Shown here in pieces: positions 38,701-48,055 of a DNA stretch of 64,000 nucleotides (positions within the stretch are counted from its first letter, which is position 1; each line of letters starts with the position of its first letter). A program made the translations under genes and the position numbers. Below the pieces are notes generated by a model. That model saw only the letters and a list, made by a program, of their open reading frames with translations, did no database searches and had not been told where the DNA came from. Source of the stretch: Panorpa germanica (taxonomy: Eukaryota > Arthropoda > Insecta > Mecoptera > Panorpidae); the NCBI GenBank assembly GCA_963678705.1, contig OY783220.1, forward strand, positions 11,615,001-11,679,000, written 5' to 3'.

Positions 38701-41700
38701 AATTATATTTCTATTGCAATAACAAAATAGTGAATATACATAGTCTGGCAAAATGCCAATTTCAAACTACTCCTCCATTCTGAAAACGAACAGCTGCGGC
38801 ATCTAAATCCTTTTTATTTGCAACTTATTTTCCTAAACTGCTGGGCTTGTCCGATTTGCTGACAAAAGATTTTCACCACCACAACTTTTCCTACTTTTGA
38901 TCAGAAACTCAAACATCATTACAGAGTGATTGCGTCATCAACAGCGAAAGTTTACTGAACAGCTCAAAACTTGACTTCGCTAAAACTTTCCCTTTTATAA
39001 ATCTATCAAAACATTGTTCACATTCCCTATACCTATAAAACTATTTATGTGCGGCATATTCCTTGCTACCCCTCATCCAACAACAGCAATAATTCACCCC
39101 TCCATCCACCCACACTAAGCTGCTTCTTGCCGGACCAGACCACGTGTCCACGTGGTTGTGTGATAGTTTGATAAGGGCTGATAGGAGAAACTATTTGGGT
39201 ATTATGTAGAACTGTAATATTCCTGCTAAAAATAGGGAAAGGATCTAGTGTTAGGGATTGAGGTGTGACAAGAAGACATGATCTAGGGTGAAAAACAAGG
39301 ACGGATATAGAGAGAACAATGAGATGAGAGAGGGAGATAGCTATATTTGTAAGTCGTTTCGGGTTCTTGATGGTTTTGAACATGTAACGTGAAATAAATA
39401 GTGACATTCCGTTAAATATTAATGGAGTCATCAACGGGAGACATTGTAGCCGAAGACGACCACTGAAGCAGTCAAGAGCGTGTTAAGGCGTTTCCATTTA
39501 CATTTCTGAAAGGAATGCTGATGTCTTCATTATAAGAAGATTGTTATTCAAAAATGTCTTTACAAGTGAAAGTATAAAACGTAGAATCTAAATAACTTTT
39601 CTAAAACTTCAGTTGAGATAATAATTGCGTCTCAAGCATGAAGGATCATATTGTGATAAGAGTGAGAGTGCACTAGATTGTCTCTAAACGAAATTGTTAG
39701 CGTTAATAGAAAAGCAAAGCTAGTTCCAGCTTAAAATTGAAGTTGAGATGATTTTTGATGAAATGTCTGCTACTAGAGTTGTCTGTGTTTTTTCTCTGTG
39801 ACAAAGAGTTACATAAAACATAAAAAAAATGTAGACAATGTTACCTAATATTCGATTTGTAATCTATTTTCGAAAAACTAGTCTAATTATTGGAAAGTGT
39901 ACTTAACAGCACCGATCGCGTTACATTTCTCTAATAATAATTTCATTATCAGTGAATTTCAATTGCGGTAACCAACTGTATAGCACTCCACATAAAATTT
40001 CAAAGTATTTAAATAATTTCACGAATGTATCGACTTACTTTTAAATAGATCTTAAAAACGAAAACAAAAACCTATTATTGATTTATTTAAAAAAAAAAAA
40101 AACAAACAAAAATGTGAAACAAAAAAATCGTTATTAAATTTTCTATATAAGTGGTTATCTACAAATTGCAATTGAGATTAGAAATTTACAAATTTAAAGA
40201 AATTTATTCAACAAAATGCCAGAATTTTGTCCAGAAAATGCTCACAAAAATGTTATTTTACTGAGGTAGGACCCTTGAAAAAATCCTGACATTATTCTTT
40301 AATTGTAAACTAATCTTACAAATATAAATACATGAATTAAACGTTTCTTTTTTATTAATTAGTATGGTAAGAAGTTAGAATTAACCGTTATACTTCATAA
40401 ATGCTCGTGCTGCAGAACTGTACTTCTAGATTAATGTGATCAGATTTTAACATTGGTGAAACAGGACAAAATTGTGTGTAGAAAATAGTCTGGTCTCCTT
40501 AATCTAAATACAAAAGATTCTGTACACCTTAATTAATATATGTAATAGAACGAAAGAAGCTATACACAAAGAATTTTAAGGTTAATGATAATAAGTTTTC
40601 TCTGTTCTTATTTTTCAAAGATAATAACCGATGTGTAAAATAATATAGAAAATTCTTTATAACATTTTCCAGAAGTCTAGATCCTAGTGGAGCGTAAATG
40701 AAATGCGTTGTGCTGTTATTAAATAACCTGATGTTTCTATAATGGTCTTATTTCAATATTAGTACAACTACAATATAATTGACTGATGAATATTATATAG
40801 TTGACATATCTAGTGTGATAGACATATAAAAGGCGCCACTATCTGTATGATTTTTAAGTAATACCAACCTTTAAATGATATGTGTCAAAATTTCATGATA
40901 TTCCGATCTTTATTTTACAATGGGCTTGTGTCCTATGTCTTAATTTCTATAAAAGTGTACTATATATTGATAAAGTTGGTTACTAGAACCTCAAATGTTC
41001 AATTATTTTTTTATAACTTCTTATATGTTAAGAGATATTAACAATTAAAAAAGTCATTTTGTCTCTTTAATTATTAAAGGGATTCAACGTTGTACACATT
41101 CCAAGTGCATGTGACATCACAATCCTTGTGTAAGGTTACCAACCTTACAGATCATAAATCTCTGCTATATGTATTTATATAACAAAATATCAAATATTAT
41201 TTACAGCTATTTCAAGGAACAATCAAATTTCAATATTATGTCTGCCTTAGCAGGGATAAATAAATTAAAAACTTATTATTCTTTGACTTGACTTGATTAT
41301 TTCGACAACCAACAGCTACAAAACATTACCACAGTACTGACGTACTCAACAAATAACTGACGCTAAAATACATTTCACGTCATACAAATATGGCCGACCA
41401 TTTCTAGCGCTAAAACTACAATTCAAACTTTTAATTGCTATATCTCCGTCAACATTTAGATATTTAATAAAATAGACACGCCAATACATATTTATTAACA
41501 TCAATTTCAATCAACAATTGAAAAATCGACAACTAAAAAACAAGCCCATTATATAGTTGGCATATCTAGTGTGATAGACATATAAAAGGCGCCACTATCT
41601 GTATGATTTTTAAGTAATACCAACCTTTAAATGATATGTGTCAAAATTTCATGATATTCCGATCTTTATTTTACAATTTACAGTTGTTTTAGTGATGCTA

Positions 41701-44700
41701 CTTTTGTATTTTCGTGTGTTGATAAAGCTTTGCTTTTCATTGGCTTGACAAATGTTAGTCGAACACAGTATTTTTTCCATTAAAGTTTATATTATACATT
41801 CGTTTGATCTGTAACAAGCTTAGGAAGTTAGCAGTCTTTTAAACACTTATCAAACAGCAAAGAAAACTTTTAAAATGTCAACTTTTGAAAGCATAATGAT
41901 TCTAAATAAACGACCATAACTTTGCTAAGCTACAAAATTTCAAAGGGTCGTACATCGTCATATTGTTCACAGACGTATACACCCTCAACTACTTTAAAAG
42001 AGGAACATAAATAGGGGTAGGTTCGAGTATAGTGAGAAGAAAATAAAGATACAAGATACTAAAAAGATACGAATGTAAACCAACAAGCACGAGCAACGAA
42101 AAATGTGAAAGAAAACATTGCTTTGATAAAATGAGGGTTGATATTGTAAGGGTGGGTGGCGCTGTCAGACCGCAATGAAGAAAAATATAGTGACGTCATC
42201 ACAGCAGTCTGAACTTTCGAAATGTGTTTTTTGTATGCCATGTCGTATATCTTGTCAAGTCATAGAGGGAGAATCAATAACGAAATCGCTGGGGTTTGTT
42301 GGCATGTGGCATAGAATGCATAATCCTGTAGTCCTATGCCCTGCAGGATTGAAGGGCTATAGTATTGGTAGGGGTAGTTACATATCTGGATAATAACAAG
42401 TTTACGAAGATAAAATGTAAGGGATGCTACTTGATTTTAGACAAAACATTAAATACAGACAATACCCATAAATCTAAATGCATTGCTCTTTAAATCATAA
42501 TACAAGTTTAAACCTGCAGAGTTTTAAAAAACAATAACGAAATAGATAGTAAAAGAAAACACAGACTATACCACGTAATTCAGAAGGAATATTAACGGTT
42601 ACAGTTTGTTTATCTCCATCATCGTTGCTTTTCGATCTCCTCCGTAAAACAATGTTTCCTTGTAAATCCTTAAAGAAGGTGCAAAGTGTAACAGTAAACT
42701 TTACCCTTTAAAAGTAGTCGTAAAAAGTCTGGATGACTTAAGTGTCGTAATGATTATGTAGAAGGGAAAGGGGGGAGTGTTAGAGATCAGACTTACACGG
42801 GCGCGTGCAAAAATATAAGACTTGACTTACTTTTCGTTTTAGTATATCGAAAACGATTTACGAAAACTGCAATTTAGAAAGTATTTCGACCAAAAAGTTA
42901 TCAAATGATATTGGTAACTAAATATAAACTTTCTTTGCTCCTACTTTAAGAAACATTTGTAGCAAGACGGTGTTAAACTATTGCATTAGAGAGTTGCAAA
43001 GTTTAAGTCGAAGGTATCGTCGAAATAATAACGCCATGGCGTTATATTGTAATATGGCAAGAACGTATGCGCATTGCGACTTTACTGGTACTAGAGGATT
43101 AAAAATACTACTTCCCAAGAAAGCCTTGACTTGTGAACTAAGTGTTCTCAATTTTTAATAATACAATTAAAGAATTTGTAGAAAAACAGTTGCCGTAATA
43201 ATCGCACTACTGAAACCCGCGTTATAGAGAGGTTTATTGTAATACTTATAGGGTAGCTAACATACCCGTTGGCCATCCCTGAGTATCCGTTTACAACCAA
43301 CAACCTAACAAAGTTAATTCCGTTATACGATACGCAATTATTATTTCCAAGCAAAAACCGTTAATAACGGATAACGAAAATCCCTTTGTTACGAATCTCC
43401 TGGAAGCGGTGTCCATAAGCAAAAGCTAACTTAGAACTTGATCCTAGAGAACAAATAAAGCTTGATGCTTAATTAAGGCCTAGTAATTAAACAGCGGTAC
43501 ATTCTGAAATTTAATATTTATAAGAAATTTGATGCTTGTACTTTATCATTATTGCTGAGATGAAAAACAAGAAGCAAGGAAAATGTAAGAAAATATTATC
43601 ACGGTCACAACAATACAGGAAATCAAGGAGAAAGACAAATTATTGTCGCTTGGAAGGACAACAATTGGAGGAAGAAGGGAGGAATTGTTGGAATGACTAA
43701 TTTGACGTATTATTTGTTTTTTTGCGTAATAAACTTTGCGTACTCTCTTGATCTACGAGTGGAGGATGTGTTCTTTCATTGGACAGTATCTTTGATGGGC
43801 GCCAAATTCAAATGTTTGGATTTTATTTTGTTGTAGATTTGTATTTTTTAATCATTGAAAAAGTTTTGATAATTTTTGTTTGTTTACACTTCTATTTTTA
43901 TTCTTATAATGTTGCAATCTTTTCCTTAAGTAGTTTAATTTCTGCATTTTTATAATACTTTTTAAGATAGAAAATAGAGAAGGAGGAGAAACTTTGTAAG
44001 CAGATGGAGTGGAAAGGAATGATTGCAAGAGAGGAGAAGAAAGTAGATAGCTGGTGGAAGTAGAGGAGCAAGATAACAAGGGAGACAAACATTTAGGCCC
44101 TGCGCACACGACGCGACTGGTTGCAAACCTTAGTCTCGAATCTACCCGAAGCGAATGTGATTACAACTGTTGTTAGTGAGAGATGGAACGTGTATGCGAG
44201 TGAGATAAAACACGAGGAAAGGCACACGAGTCGACTGATTGCAAACTAAACGCGAAACGAAGTTTTCAACGAAATTATATTTGATTGTATGTATGTATTT
44301 TAATACTTTTCAATAGTATTCGTAAATATCTCTGTTTATGAAACTAACAATGCTCTGCAACCGAGAAATATAGTCGCTGAATATATGCTCAAAACCAGTT
44401 TAAAATCAGTTTAGTTACGTTCGTGCCGTGTGTTTTATCTCACTCGTAAACACGTTCATTCTTTTACTAAAAACACAGTTGTAATCACATTCGGTTTGGA
44501 CCGATTCGGGGCTAAGGTTTGCAACCAGTCGCGTCGTGTGCTGAGGGTCTTAAAAGGAAGAACAGAATTTAAAAAATGTTAAAAATTTATAAATGAATGT
44601 AAGGAGGTTGTACAACCGTCAAGATAGATACAATATTGAAAACATCAAAAATAAAACATTTTCTTAGTGTGAAAAAATTCTAGCAATTATATAAGAAGTG

Positions 44701-44858
44701 TTTTGACTTGCATCAACATATTTTAAATATTTACGTTAACACATAAAATTACATTTTGCTTACCATATTAAATGCAAAATAAATAGGAACACTCCAGGCA
44801 CGACCAAATCATCGGAACCAACCGACCATCTCCGACGGAACGCTACAATGCCTGGCAT
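6956..44858 (-). CDS. inaE: sn-1-specific diacylglycerol lipase alpha (inaE/DAGLA orthologue)
   Basis: Fifteen coding exons on the minus strand: 44764-44858, 18067-18395, 17831-18005, 16452-16671, 16279-16377, 15443-15540, 15252-15360, 14745-14861, 14588-14666, 14156-14520, 13981-14085, 13781-13908, 13227-13250, 12112-12244 and 6956-8758. All have GT-AG borders and matching phases, giving about 1292 residues. The N-terminus (MPGIVAFRRRWSVGSDDLVV) is the family hallmark and is followed by four membrane segments (about residues 23-175). A cysteine-rich loop (RCGCFPCCG ... DNCCQC) precedes the alpha/beta-hydrolase core. The nucleophile is Ser482 in GHSLG, the acid Asp534 in VVGKDVVPR and the base His630 in RIIHIVRHHP, so the triad is intact. 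The enzyme hydrolyses diacylglycerol at sn-1 to give 2-acylglycerol, including 2-AG; the fly orthologue is needed for phototransduction. The start ATG lies right after a splice acceptor, so a 5' UTR exon lies upstream. The first coding intron is about 26 kb. Confidence 0.95.
9162..10135 (+). mobile_element. MITE family A copy A8, split by a family B insertion
   Basis: The left part (TGTGCTTGTGTACTCATTTT ... ATCGATTTTTCAATTG) and the right part (from about 9925: CTGTACTATTAAGGTTAGGT ... AAAATAATTGGACATTT) are family A sequence in the same order as in intact copies. The family B element lies between them. The right terminus is missing, so this copy is both interrupted and truncated. Confidence 0.7.
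9207..9909 (+). mobile_element. Family B inverted-repeat element, full copy B1
   Basis: About 703 bp bounded by GGGGTAAGGTTTCAAC and its near-complement GTTTTGACCTTACCCC. The interior is shared with 18605-19310 and, inverted, with 57374-57931. It carries no intact protein; the short ORFs in it are shared only because the DNA is repeated. It is younger than the family A copy that it splits. Confidence 0.8.
10408..10502 (-). CDS. Possible alternative DAGL exon
   Basis: The acceptor is TTTCTTAG before 10502 and the donor is CCAG|GTACAG after 10408. The 95-nt block reads VVEGKDHPLRQFSS, then IINNDIDFVSDSPANDTR, and is less AT-rich than its surroundings. Its entry phase (0) fits exon 14 (...LALNK). 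Its exit phase does not fit the terminal exon at 8758, where joining gives an immediate stop. It would therefore end a short isoform, need another exon, or read on to the TAG at 10253-10251 (83 residues). Composition and splice sites support an exon; its connection is unsolved. Confidence 0.45.
11005..11395. mobile_element. Fold-back element Q in the last DAGL intron
   Basis: The left end GTATGGTACACATACGTGTG and following GACATCCAACATTT recur inverted at the right end (AAATGTTGGATATCGCATG ... GTACCATAC). The arms are about 35-45 bp with small gaps. There is no coding content. It is likely a MITE; I see no second copy in the window. Confidence 0.6.
12585..12872. repeat. Degenerate tandem repeat of TTTTTCGCCGCTAAAATTTG-like units
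   Basis: Roughly 20-bp modules of T-run plus CGCCG/CGCTG plus TAAAATTTG/TATAATTTA alternate with a TTTTTAAAATTATAATATATT module, forming an irregular higher-order pattern. It lies in the DAGL intron between exons 13 and 14. No function is evident. Confidence 0.7.
13227..13250 (-). CDS. inaE: DAGL 24-nt microexon
   Basis: The acceptor TTTTCAG precedes 13250 and the donor GTAAAA follows 13227. The exon adds codons for QKYESRW between GE and RQMISKKEP and is needed, or optional, just after the catalytic-histidine exon. At 24 nt it is a multiple of three and both borders share phase 2, so skipping keeps the frame (E then QMISKKEP). Both forms are plausible, making this a cassette microexon candidate. 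Confidence 0.75.
14890..15212 (-). mobile_element. MITE family A copy A3 in a DAGL intron
   Basis: TGTGCTTATGTCCTATGACT at the left and a worn right end near GAGTACACAG bracket a shortened family A interior containing TATGGCCGACAT, GCGCTAAAACTACAATTC and TATCTCCGTCAACATTTAG. It takes up most of the 390-bp intron between DAGL exons 7 and 8, leaving about 40 and 28 intronic bases at the sides. Confidence 0.8.
15630..16271 (-). mobile_element. MITE family A copy A4 in a DAGL intron
   Basis: A near full-length family A interior runs from TAATTTCTATAAAAGTGTAC to ACCACTAAAAAGTGGCACAA. The left terminal repeat is lost and the right one is worn. It lies in the intron between DAGL exons 5 and 6, and its right end is only about 6-8 bases from the exon 5 splice donor at 16278. 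Confidence 0.8.
17060..17335. repeat. Interspersed repeat, inverted relative to 28713-29035
   Basis: Shared blocks with the 28.7-29.0 kb copy, in opposite orientation, include the AACATTATAATATA end, the GAGCCGTTTTCGAGCCACCA region, a CTGGAAATTCAGGGAAAAAT block and TTTACGAATTAAA. It lies in the DAGL intron between exons 3 and 4. The class is unknown. Confidence 0.55.
18605..19310 (+). mobile_element. Family B element, degraded copy B2
   Basis: Strong similarity to 9207-9909 in the same orientation, including the TCGATTGGAGTAAAACTGTC block, the CTCTCTAGCTCAAAATCTAC block and the ATTTCTTGATATTTATTTAT block. The GGGGTAAGG termini have decayed (left TTAAGGTTTCAAC; right end near TTTTAAACGCATCA). 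The stretch from 18597 to 18395 leads to DAGL exon 2. Confidence 0.75.
20055..20440 (-). mobile_element. Family G fold-back element, copy G1
   Basis: It begins AAGGCCCTCTGCACACGG and CGACTGATTGCAAACTAG, as in the other G copies. It runs through TTGTTAAAAATTATATAGAG-related, AAAGCATGCAACGCAATTGC and AAACCAGTTTGAAATCAGTT blocks to TCTCTCACTAACAACACAGT and a decayed GGTTCGGGG end. Orientation is opposite to copies G3 and G4. Non-coding. Confidence 0.7.
20452..20514. repeat. Near-perfect hairpin
   Basis: GAATTTCGTGTATTGATAAAG is answered about 20 bases later by CTTTATCAACACACGAAATTC, a 21-bp stem with one mismatch. The half motif TTTCGTGTGTTGATAAAG recurs near 41710, so this is probably a small or collapsed mobile element rather than an RNA gene. 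Confidence 0.6.
21170..21520 (+). pseudogene. LINE 3'-end relic
   Basis: The plus strand is purine-rich and encodes scattered charged peptide pieces. One is an ...EEEREC RICGE piece near 21320-21350 that resembles the zinc knuckle at the end of insect non-LTR retrotransposon ORF2. It resembles 32262-32545. Stops and frameshifts rule out function. Assignment rests on the knuckle and composition only. Confidence 0.45.
21616..22375. mobile_element. Element L, 760-bp transposon with 20-bp perfect TIRs
   Basis: The left end TTTAAGGAGGTACAGGACGT is the exact complement of the right end ACGTCCTGTACCTCCTTAAA. TTAA lies immediately outside GGAGGTAC on both sides, as in piggyBac-type target duplications. 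The interior has GTTGCAAATG-like repeats around a TGACGCATGCGTGATTTGG block and no open frame. It is likely a non-autonomous element. Confidence 0.75.
23093..23714. repeat. 9-bp minisatellite (TTCGCACTA-type units)
   Basis: About 70 units of TTCGCACTA with variants TTCGCACCA, TTTGCACTA and TTCGCACAA run almost without interruption. The 9-bp length keeps every frame open where no stop occurs, so both strands show long translations (Asn-Ser-Ala-Asn-type on minus, Ile-Arg-Thr and His-Tyr-Ser types on plus). This is a repeat artefact, not a gene. Confidence 0.92.
24723..24964. repeat. ~20-bp tandem array (ACCGTGACGATC plus T-run)
   Basis: Twelve or so units of ACCGTGACGAT followed by G or C and seven to nine T. 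Units ending GATG and GATC alternate quite regularly, suggesting a two-unit (about 40-bp) higher-order period. Near the right end a unit lacks its T-run. Confidence 0.9.
27220..27465 (-). mobile_element. Family H element, partial copy H1
   Basis: Shared with 50165-50660 but inverted: TATAAATACACTATATATAAA-type AT block, ATATAATGTCATATTTAACA, TATATCTAGACAGCTC, GACGCATGCGCATAGAGAAC and the end CTCTCTCCATATATATATGC. The partner terminus upstream is unclear. The short ORF just before it (26975-27226) overlaps the element and is not a gene. Confidence 0.65.
28713..29035. repeat. Interspersed repeat, partner of 17060-17335
   Basis: Begins TATATTATAATGTTCCAACT and contains AGAAAACGGCTCCATCAATG, CCTGAATTTCCTGGAAACCC and TTTTAATTCGTAAAAGATAG, matching the inverted copy in the DAGL exon 3-4 intron. 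Non-coding; class unknown. Confidence 0.55.
30366..30725 (+). mobile_element. Family I fold-back element, copy I1
   Basis: The left arm TTAAGGTGAAACGATACTTG continues into GCGAAATATAGATGGCGATA. The right end is shortened to AAGTATCGTTTCATCTTAA. The interior (GCGAATCAAAATC, CATTTTAAGCTTTCTTCCAC) matches copy I2 at 61408-61798. TTAA at the ends again suggests a TTAA-targeting family. Confidence 0.75.
32262..32545 (+). pseudogene. LINE 3'-end relic
   Basis: A purine-rich plus-strand segment similar to 21170-21520, with an open piece MKREEEILEEGGQSMRDMRG and charged continuation. Pieces such as CGGGATATGCGAGGAGGAG correspond to the LINE knuckle region after frameshift. It is decayed, and the long frame on either strand reflects composition. 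Confidence 0.45.
32929..34090 (+). CDS. Nested gene inside DAGL intron, unrecognised membrane protein
   Basis: Three exons, 32929-33343, 33492-33738 and 33811-34090, have GT-AG borders and fully matching phases. Joined, they give a 313-residue protein ending at TAA (34088-34090). Exon 1 has a start ATG in AATAATGG context, an acidic N-terminus, a histidine/proline stretch (QQQPPHHK) and one predicted membrane helix (about residues 50-66, AAGLTLILWVFIMLSAK). A likely helical basic/acidic segment follows (EEQIKAYYIDSVKRWSEVLE). Exon 2 carries an acidic patch (ENEDSDDSSLGEEIEY). Exon 3 contains KLTSEELVAIVNRYL and ends in an acidic tail. The second intron is only 72 bp. I do not recognise the family. 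The gene lies antisense to DAGL, inside its first coding intron. Its reality rests on the splice logic, low AT content relative to the surroundings, and a nearby poly(A) signal. Confidence 0.75.
34109..34114 (+). promoter_or_regulatory. Polyadenylation signal of the nested gene
   Basis: AATAAA 19 bases after the stop of the nested plus-strand gene. The position fits a very short 3' UTR. Confidence 0.6.
35785..36235 (-). pseudogene. LINE ORF2 C-terminus and 3' tail, minus sense
   Basis: On the minus strand the frame reads EERMCRVCGMEIETLEHI, then a stop, then FSCENKVISEKNIGQLLNGG and SERKRWMAEIDKKNEERER. This is a C-x2-C ... H ... C knuckle typical of the end of insect non-LTR retrotransposon ORF2. 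Downstream it ends in a (TAA)n-like tail (AATAATAATAATAAATA). A closely related copy lies at 48056-48575. It is broken by an in-frame stop and 5' truncated. Confidence 0.7.
40792..40921. repeat. 130-bp direct repeat, left copy flanking MITE A5
   Basis: Runs from ATTATATAGTTGACATATCT to GATCTTTATTTTACAAT. It recurs at 41548-41677 with one visible substitution (GTTGACA versus GTTGGCA). The last base is shared with the MITE terminus. Confidence 0.92.
40921..41548 (-). mobile_element. MITE family A copy A5
   Basis: TGGGCTTGTGTCCTATGTCT on the left and AAAAAACAAGCCCA on the right bracket a full family A interior, in the same orientation as A4 and A6. It sits exactly between two 130-bp direct repeats. 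Confidence 0.88.
41548..41677. repeat. 130-bp direct repeat, right copy flanking MITE A5
   Basis: Second copy of 40792-40921, starting ATTATATAGTTGGCATATCT and ending TTTATTTTACAAT, after which unique sequence (TTACAGTTG) resumes. Confidence 0.92.
44095..44553. mobile_element. Family G fold-back element, copy G2
   Basis: The left arm GCGCACACGACGCGACTGG then TTGCAAACCTTAGTCTCG mirrors the right arm GGGCTAAGGTTTGCAACCAG then TCGCGTCGTGTGCTGAGGG. The arms extend through TGTGATTACAACTGTTGTTA. The loop carries AAACCAGTTTAAAATCAGTT and GTATGTATTTTAATACTTTT. No coding capacity. Confidence 0.8.
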
Positions 44859-46239
44859 CTGAAAATAAAATCAAATAACATATTAATAGAGTTGTATTTT
44901 CCCGTATTGATTTAAAACTTATATTAAATTTATTTGCTTTGTTGTGTTTCATGAGTTGTAAAAAGGAAGTCCCCAAAGAAGGATTACTACATGTGAATTT
45001 AGACTTTGTGGATGGGTTATAAACCACAAAATGCTTATCAATGACGATGCCATGATGATGTACATACTCCGGACGCGATTACGCGATTTATGGTTGACTC
45101 ATTTTCAAAACAATGTTCTAGGAAAGAGACTGTAGTCGTATTGACACACTTTATCATAAGAGGAACTTCTATTTTAATTCTAATTCATCATAAGGTGTAC
45201 AAATACGGAACAACTCTGATACATCTTACTGAAAAGGTCAGTTAATTAAACGTTTCAGACTCGAGATAAATGTAATCAAAGTTTGAACCATTTGCATGGG
45301 GAACAATGAGAGTGAAGGAGAGGTAAATACATTTGACGTGCAGTTACACCAGCTTATTTATTTTATAGAGAAAATAATATATATTATATGTTTATAACAT
45401 TGCAAATACCGCAGACGTATCTCTCTGCGTCTCCTTCTAATTAAAAAACAGAATAGTGAATGTTAATATCTTTTTTTCTATACACTAATATTAACTCAAG
45501 CTTTTCAGAGCTTTTTCCATTGTTTCAATCTTTCATTTTCCACACAAACAGTTACACAACGACTGTCTGTAGCTTTCATGCTTTATTTCATATTAAAAAA
45601 AGCTTCACAATGACATGGTATTTACTCTTCACTTTTTTACCTGAAAAAAGCTCTTGAACTATGTAACAGTAAAGTTCTATAATGACGCAACCGATTCGCT
45701 TATATACGTCACAAAGAATAAAGGAGTGACACATGTATTACCATATATAAAATGAACATCAATGAATTTATAAAAAGCTTGCTTTTTATTTTTTAGGTTA
45801 TATTTCAAATTGCATAGCTTTTAATTTTCAATGTATGCATGTATTCTATCAAAGTTGTCGTCGTCTGTGAATTATAAAAATAGTCAGAGTGCATGAATGG
45901 AGGGCAATAGGTCAATAGGGTATTCATCAATTGGATTCAATAGCTCGGACAACGATTCGTGAATGTAACCGTAGCGGTCGTAACGTACGGCAGGTCGTTG
46001 TCGTTGTTGTAGCCGTTGTTGCGCCGTTAATAGAGTGCTACGCTGCTACAGTGTTCAACGACCAGAGACAGATCGTTAATATGTAGCAGTACGTTTGAAT
46101 ATTAATACATAATTAAATCAATATTCTATTTTAGTAATGAATTTTTAATTGATTATTTAAATATATTGTTATATAATTATATTACTCATTATTAAACCAT
46201 TAATCATGCATTGCAGGTTTGAGCTATTAATATATATAA

Positions 46240-46860
46240 AGGTTCGAGGATGTCTTAATTTCTATAAAATTGTCTATATATTGATAAAGTGGATTCCTAG
46301 AACCTCAAGTGTCCAATTACTTTTTAATAACTTCTTATATTTCTGGACATATTAACAATTAAAAAAGACATTTTGTTTCTTTAATTATTCAACGATTCAA
46401 CGTTGTACAACATTCCAAGTGCATGTGACATCACAACCGCTGCCAACCTTACAGCCCATAAATATCTGCTATATGTATTTATATATCAAAATATCAAATA
46501 TTATTTACAGCTATTTCAAGGAACAATAAAATTCCAATATTATGTCTGCCGTAACAGGGTTAAATAAAATAAAAACTTATTATTCTTTGACTTGACTTGA
46601 TTATTTCGACTACCAACAGCTACAAAACGTTACCACAGCACTGACCTACTCAACAAATAACTGACGTTAAAATGCATTTCACGTCATACAAATATGGCCG
46701 ACCATTTCTAGCGCTAAAACTACAATTCCATTTTTAAATTGCTATATCTCCGTCTACATTTAGATATTTAATAAAATAGACACGCCAATACACATTTATT
46801 AACATCAATTTCAATCAACAATTGATAAATCGACCATTTAAAAATGAGGACATAAGCACA
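46240..46860 (-). mobile_element. MITE family A copy A6
   Basis: A near full-length interior in the same orientation as A4 and A5. The left terminus is decayed (GGTTCGAGGATGTCTTAATT) and the right terminus is ATGAGGACATAAGCACA. Non-coding. Confidence 0.82.
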
Positions 46861-47559
46861 TTGTTAATTTAAAACATTAACAACAAGAAAAACACAGATA
46901 TTGGAGTAACAATATTGCGGTCTAGTGTTAGAATAAGATTCTAAGACTGTTCAAATGAAACAACAAATTAACTTGAATGGAATCTACGAGTATTTGAACA
47001 AACCACGAATGCTAACTAAATATTTAGACAGATCCGCGCAGGTTTATGTAATTTGAAAGAAGAGTTTATAAAAATGATCGGAGCGATTTATTTATTTAAC
47101 ATTTACAATAACAAAAATGAAAGAATCTTCTTCAGCCGTTGAATTGAGAACTCGTTGGTCCATAGGGAAGGAAGGTGGTGAGGAAGAAGGGTAGACAATC
47201 AGTGAGTTTAGTTCAGTTGCTTCTATTAATAATATTGGATACAAGATAAATATTTGAACCACTTTATATTAGATGTATATAAGACAAAACACTAGCTTGC
47301 AAAGCATGCTGGGAAATGCGTCATCATTAAGACGTGGTTACGCGAACGACGTACTTCACAGGGAACTTATGAAAAATTAATGTGTAGGGTGAAGTCAAAG
47401 AGAAATCGTAATGAAGTGCGTATATAGTTCCTAACGACAATTGGAGAACTACGCCGTAGCAACATCGCTTGTAGAGAACTTTAAAACTCAGATCAGATGC
47501 TTTAAAACTCTTTAAGAAATTGGGTAAACTAAGATACTACAGGTAAGGTAAGGTTAACC

Positions 47560-47700
47560 TAATTTTCTGAAAGAGAAGGAAGGGTAGACTAGAACCAGTT
47601 CGGAGAGGAGATAAGGAAGACAAGAGGTGGATGGCGGAGAGGAGATAAGGAAGGCAAGAGGTGGATGACGGAGATAGAGCCAAGAAGAAAATAGTAAAGG
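47560..47700 (+). pseudogene. LINE relic with a short tandem duplication
   Basis: The plus strand reads pieces such as RWMAE that match the SERKRWMAEI part of the LINE tails, and it carries a duplicated ~40-bp stretch (GGAGAGGAGATAAGGAAG ... GAGGTGGATG). It is too decayed for more than a family-level call. Confidence 0.4.
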
Positions 47701-47868
47701 AAAAGAGCCGAGAATAAATAGTAAAGGGAGAGAAACAATATAAAGTAGGAAGCAAGAAAATATAGGAACAAGAGTATAAAATTCAAACATTGCTGTTGGA
47801 ATTATTAAAAATATTAGAATAGTTTTAAGTTTAGGTTAGTAAAGTCTAACGACACGCACATTAAATTA

Positions 47869-47891
47869 ATATATATATATATATATATATA
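47869..47891. repeat. (AT)n microsatellite
   Basis: A pure run of about eleven AT dinucleotides. Confidence 0.9.
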
Positions 47892-48055
47892 CCTAATTTT
47901 CTTAAGAGTTTTAAAACGTCTGGCGGATGTTAGGTACCTCGTGAGTGCTTTGGCAATAGTAAATTTTGGGTTTAACAATATTAGTAGTATCTGTACCTGT
48001 AAATGGACTTTGCTTTTAGACTAGCTAGTACGCATACGTTTCTAACTACATATTA

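Larger units (their letters stand above)
34115..44763 (-). other. First DAGL coding intron, right part
   Basis: No exon is supported. It holds a LINE 3' end (35785-36235), a family A MITE flanked by 130-bp direct repeats (40792-41677) and a family G fold-back (44095-44553). A shared scrap (GAAACTCGCGTTATAGAGAG near 38625, GAAACCCGCGTTATAGAGAG near 43213) marks a further weak repeat. The remainder is AT-rich with nothing convincing. Confidence 0.65.

Noticed and set aside
39066..39434. 122-codon minus-strand ORF
   Set aside because: It has a true ATG but ordinary low-complexity content, no domain, and lies deep in the DAGL intron without splice context; length alone is not enough.
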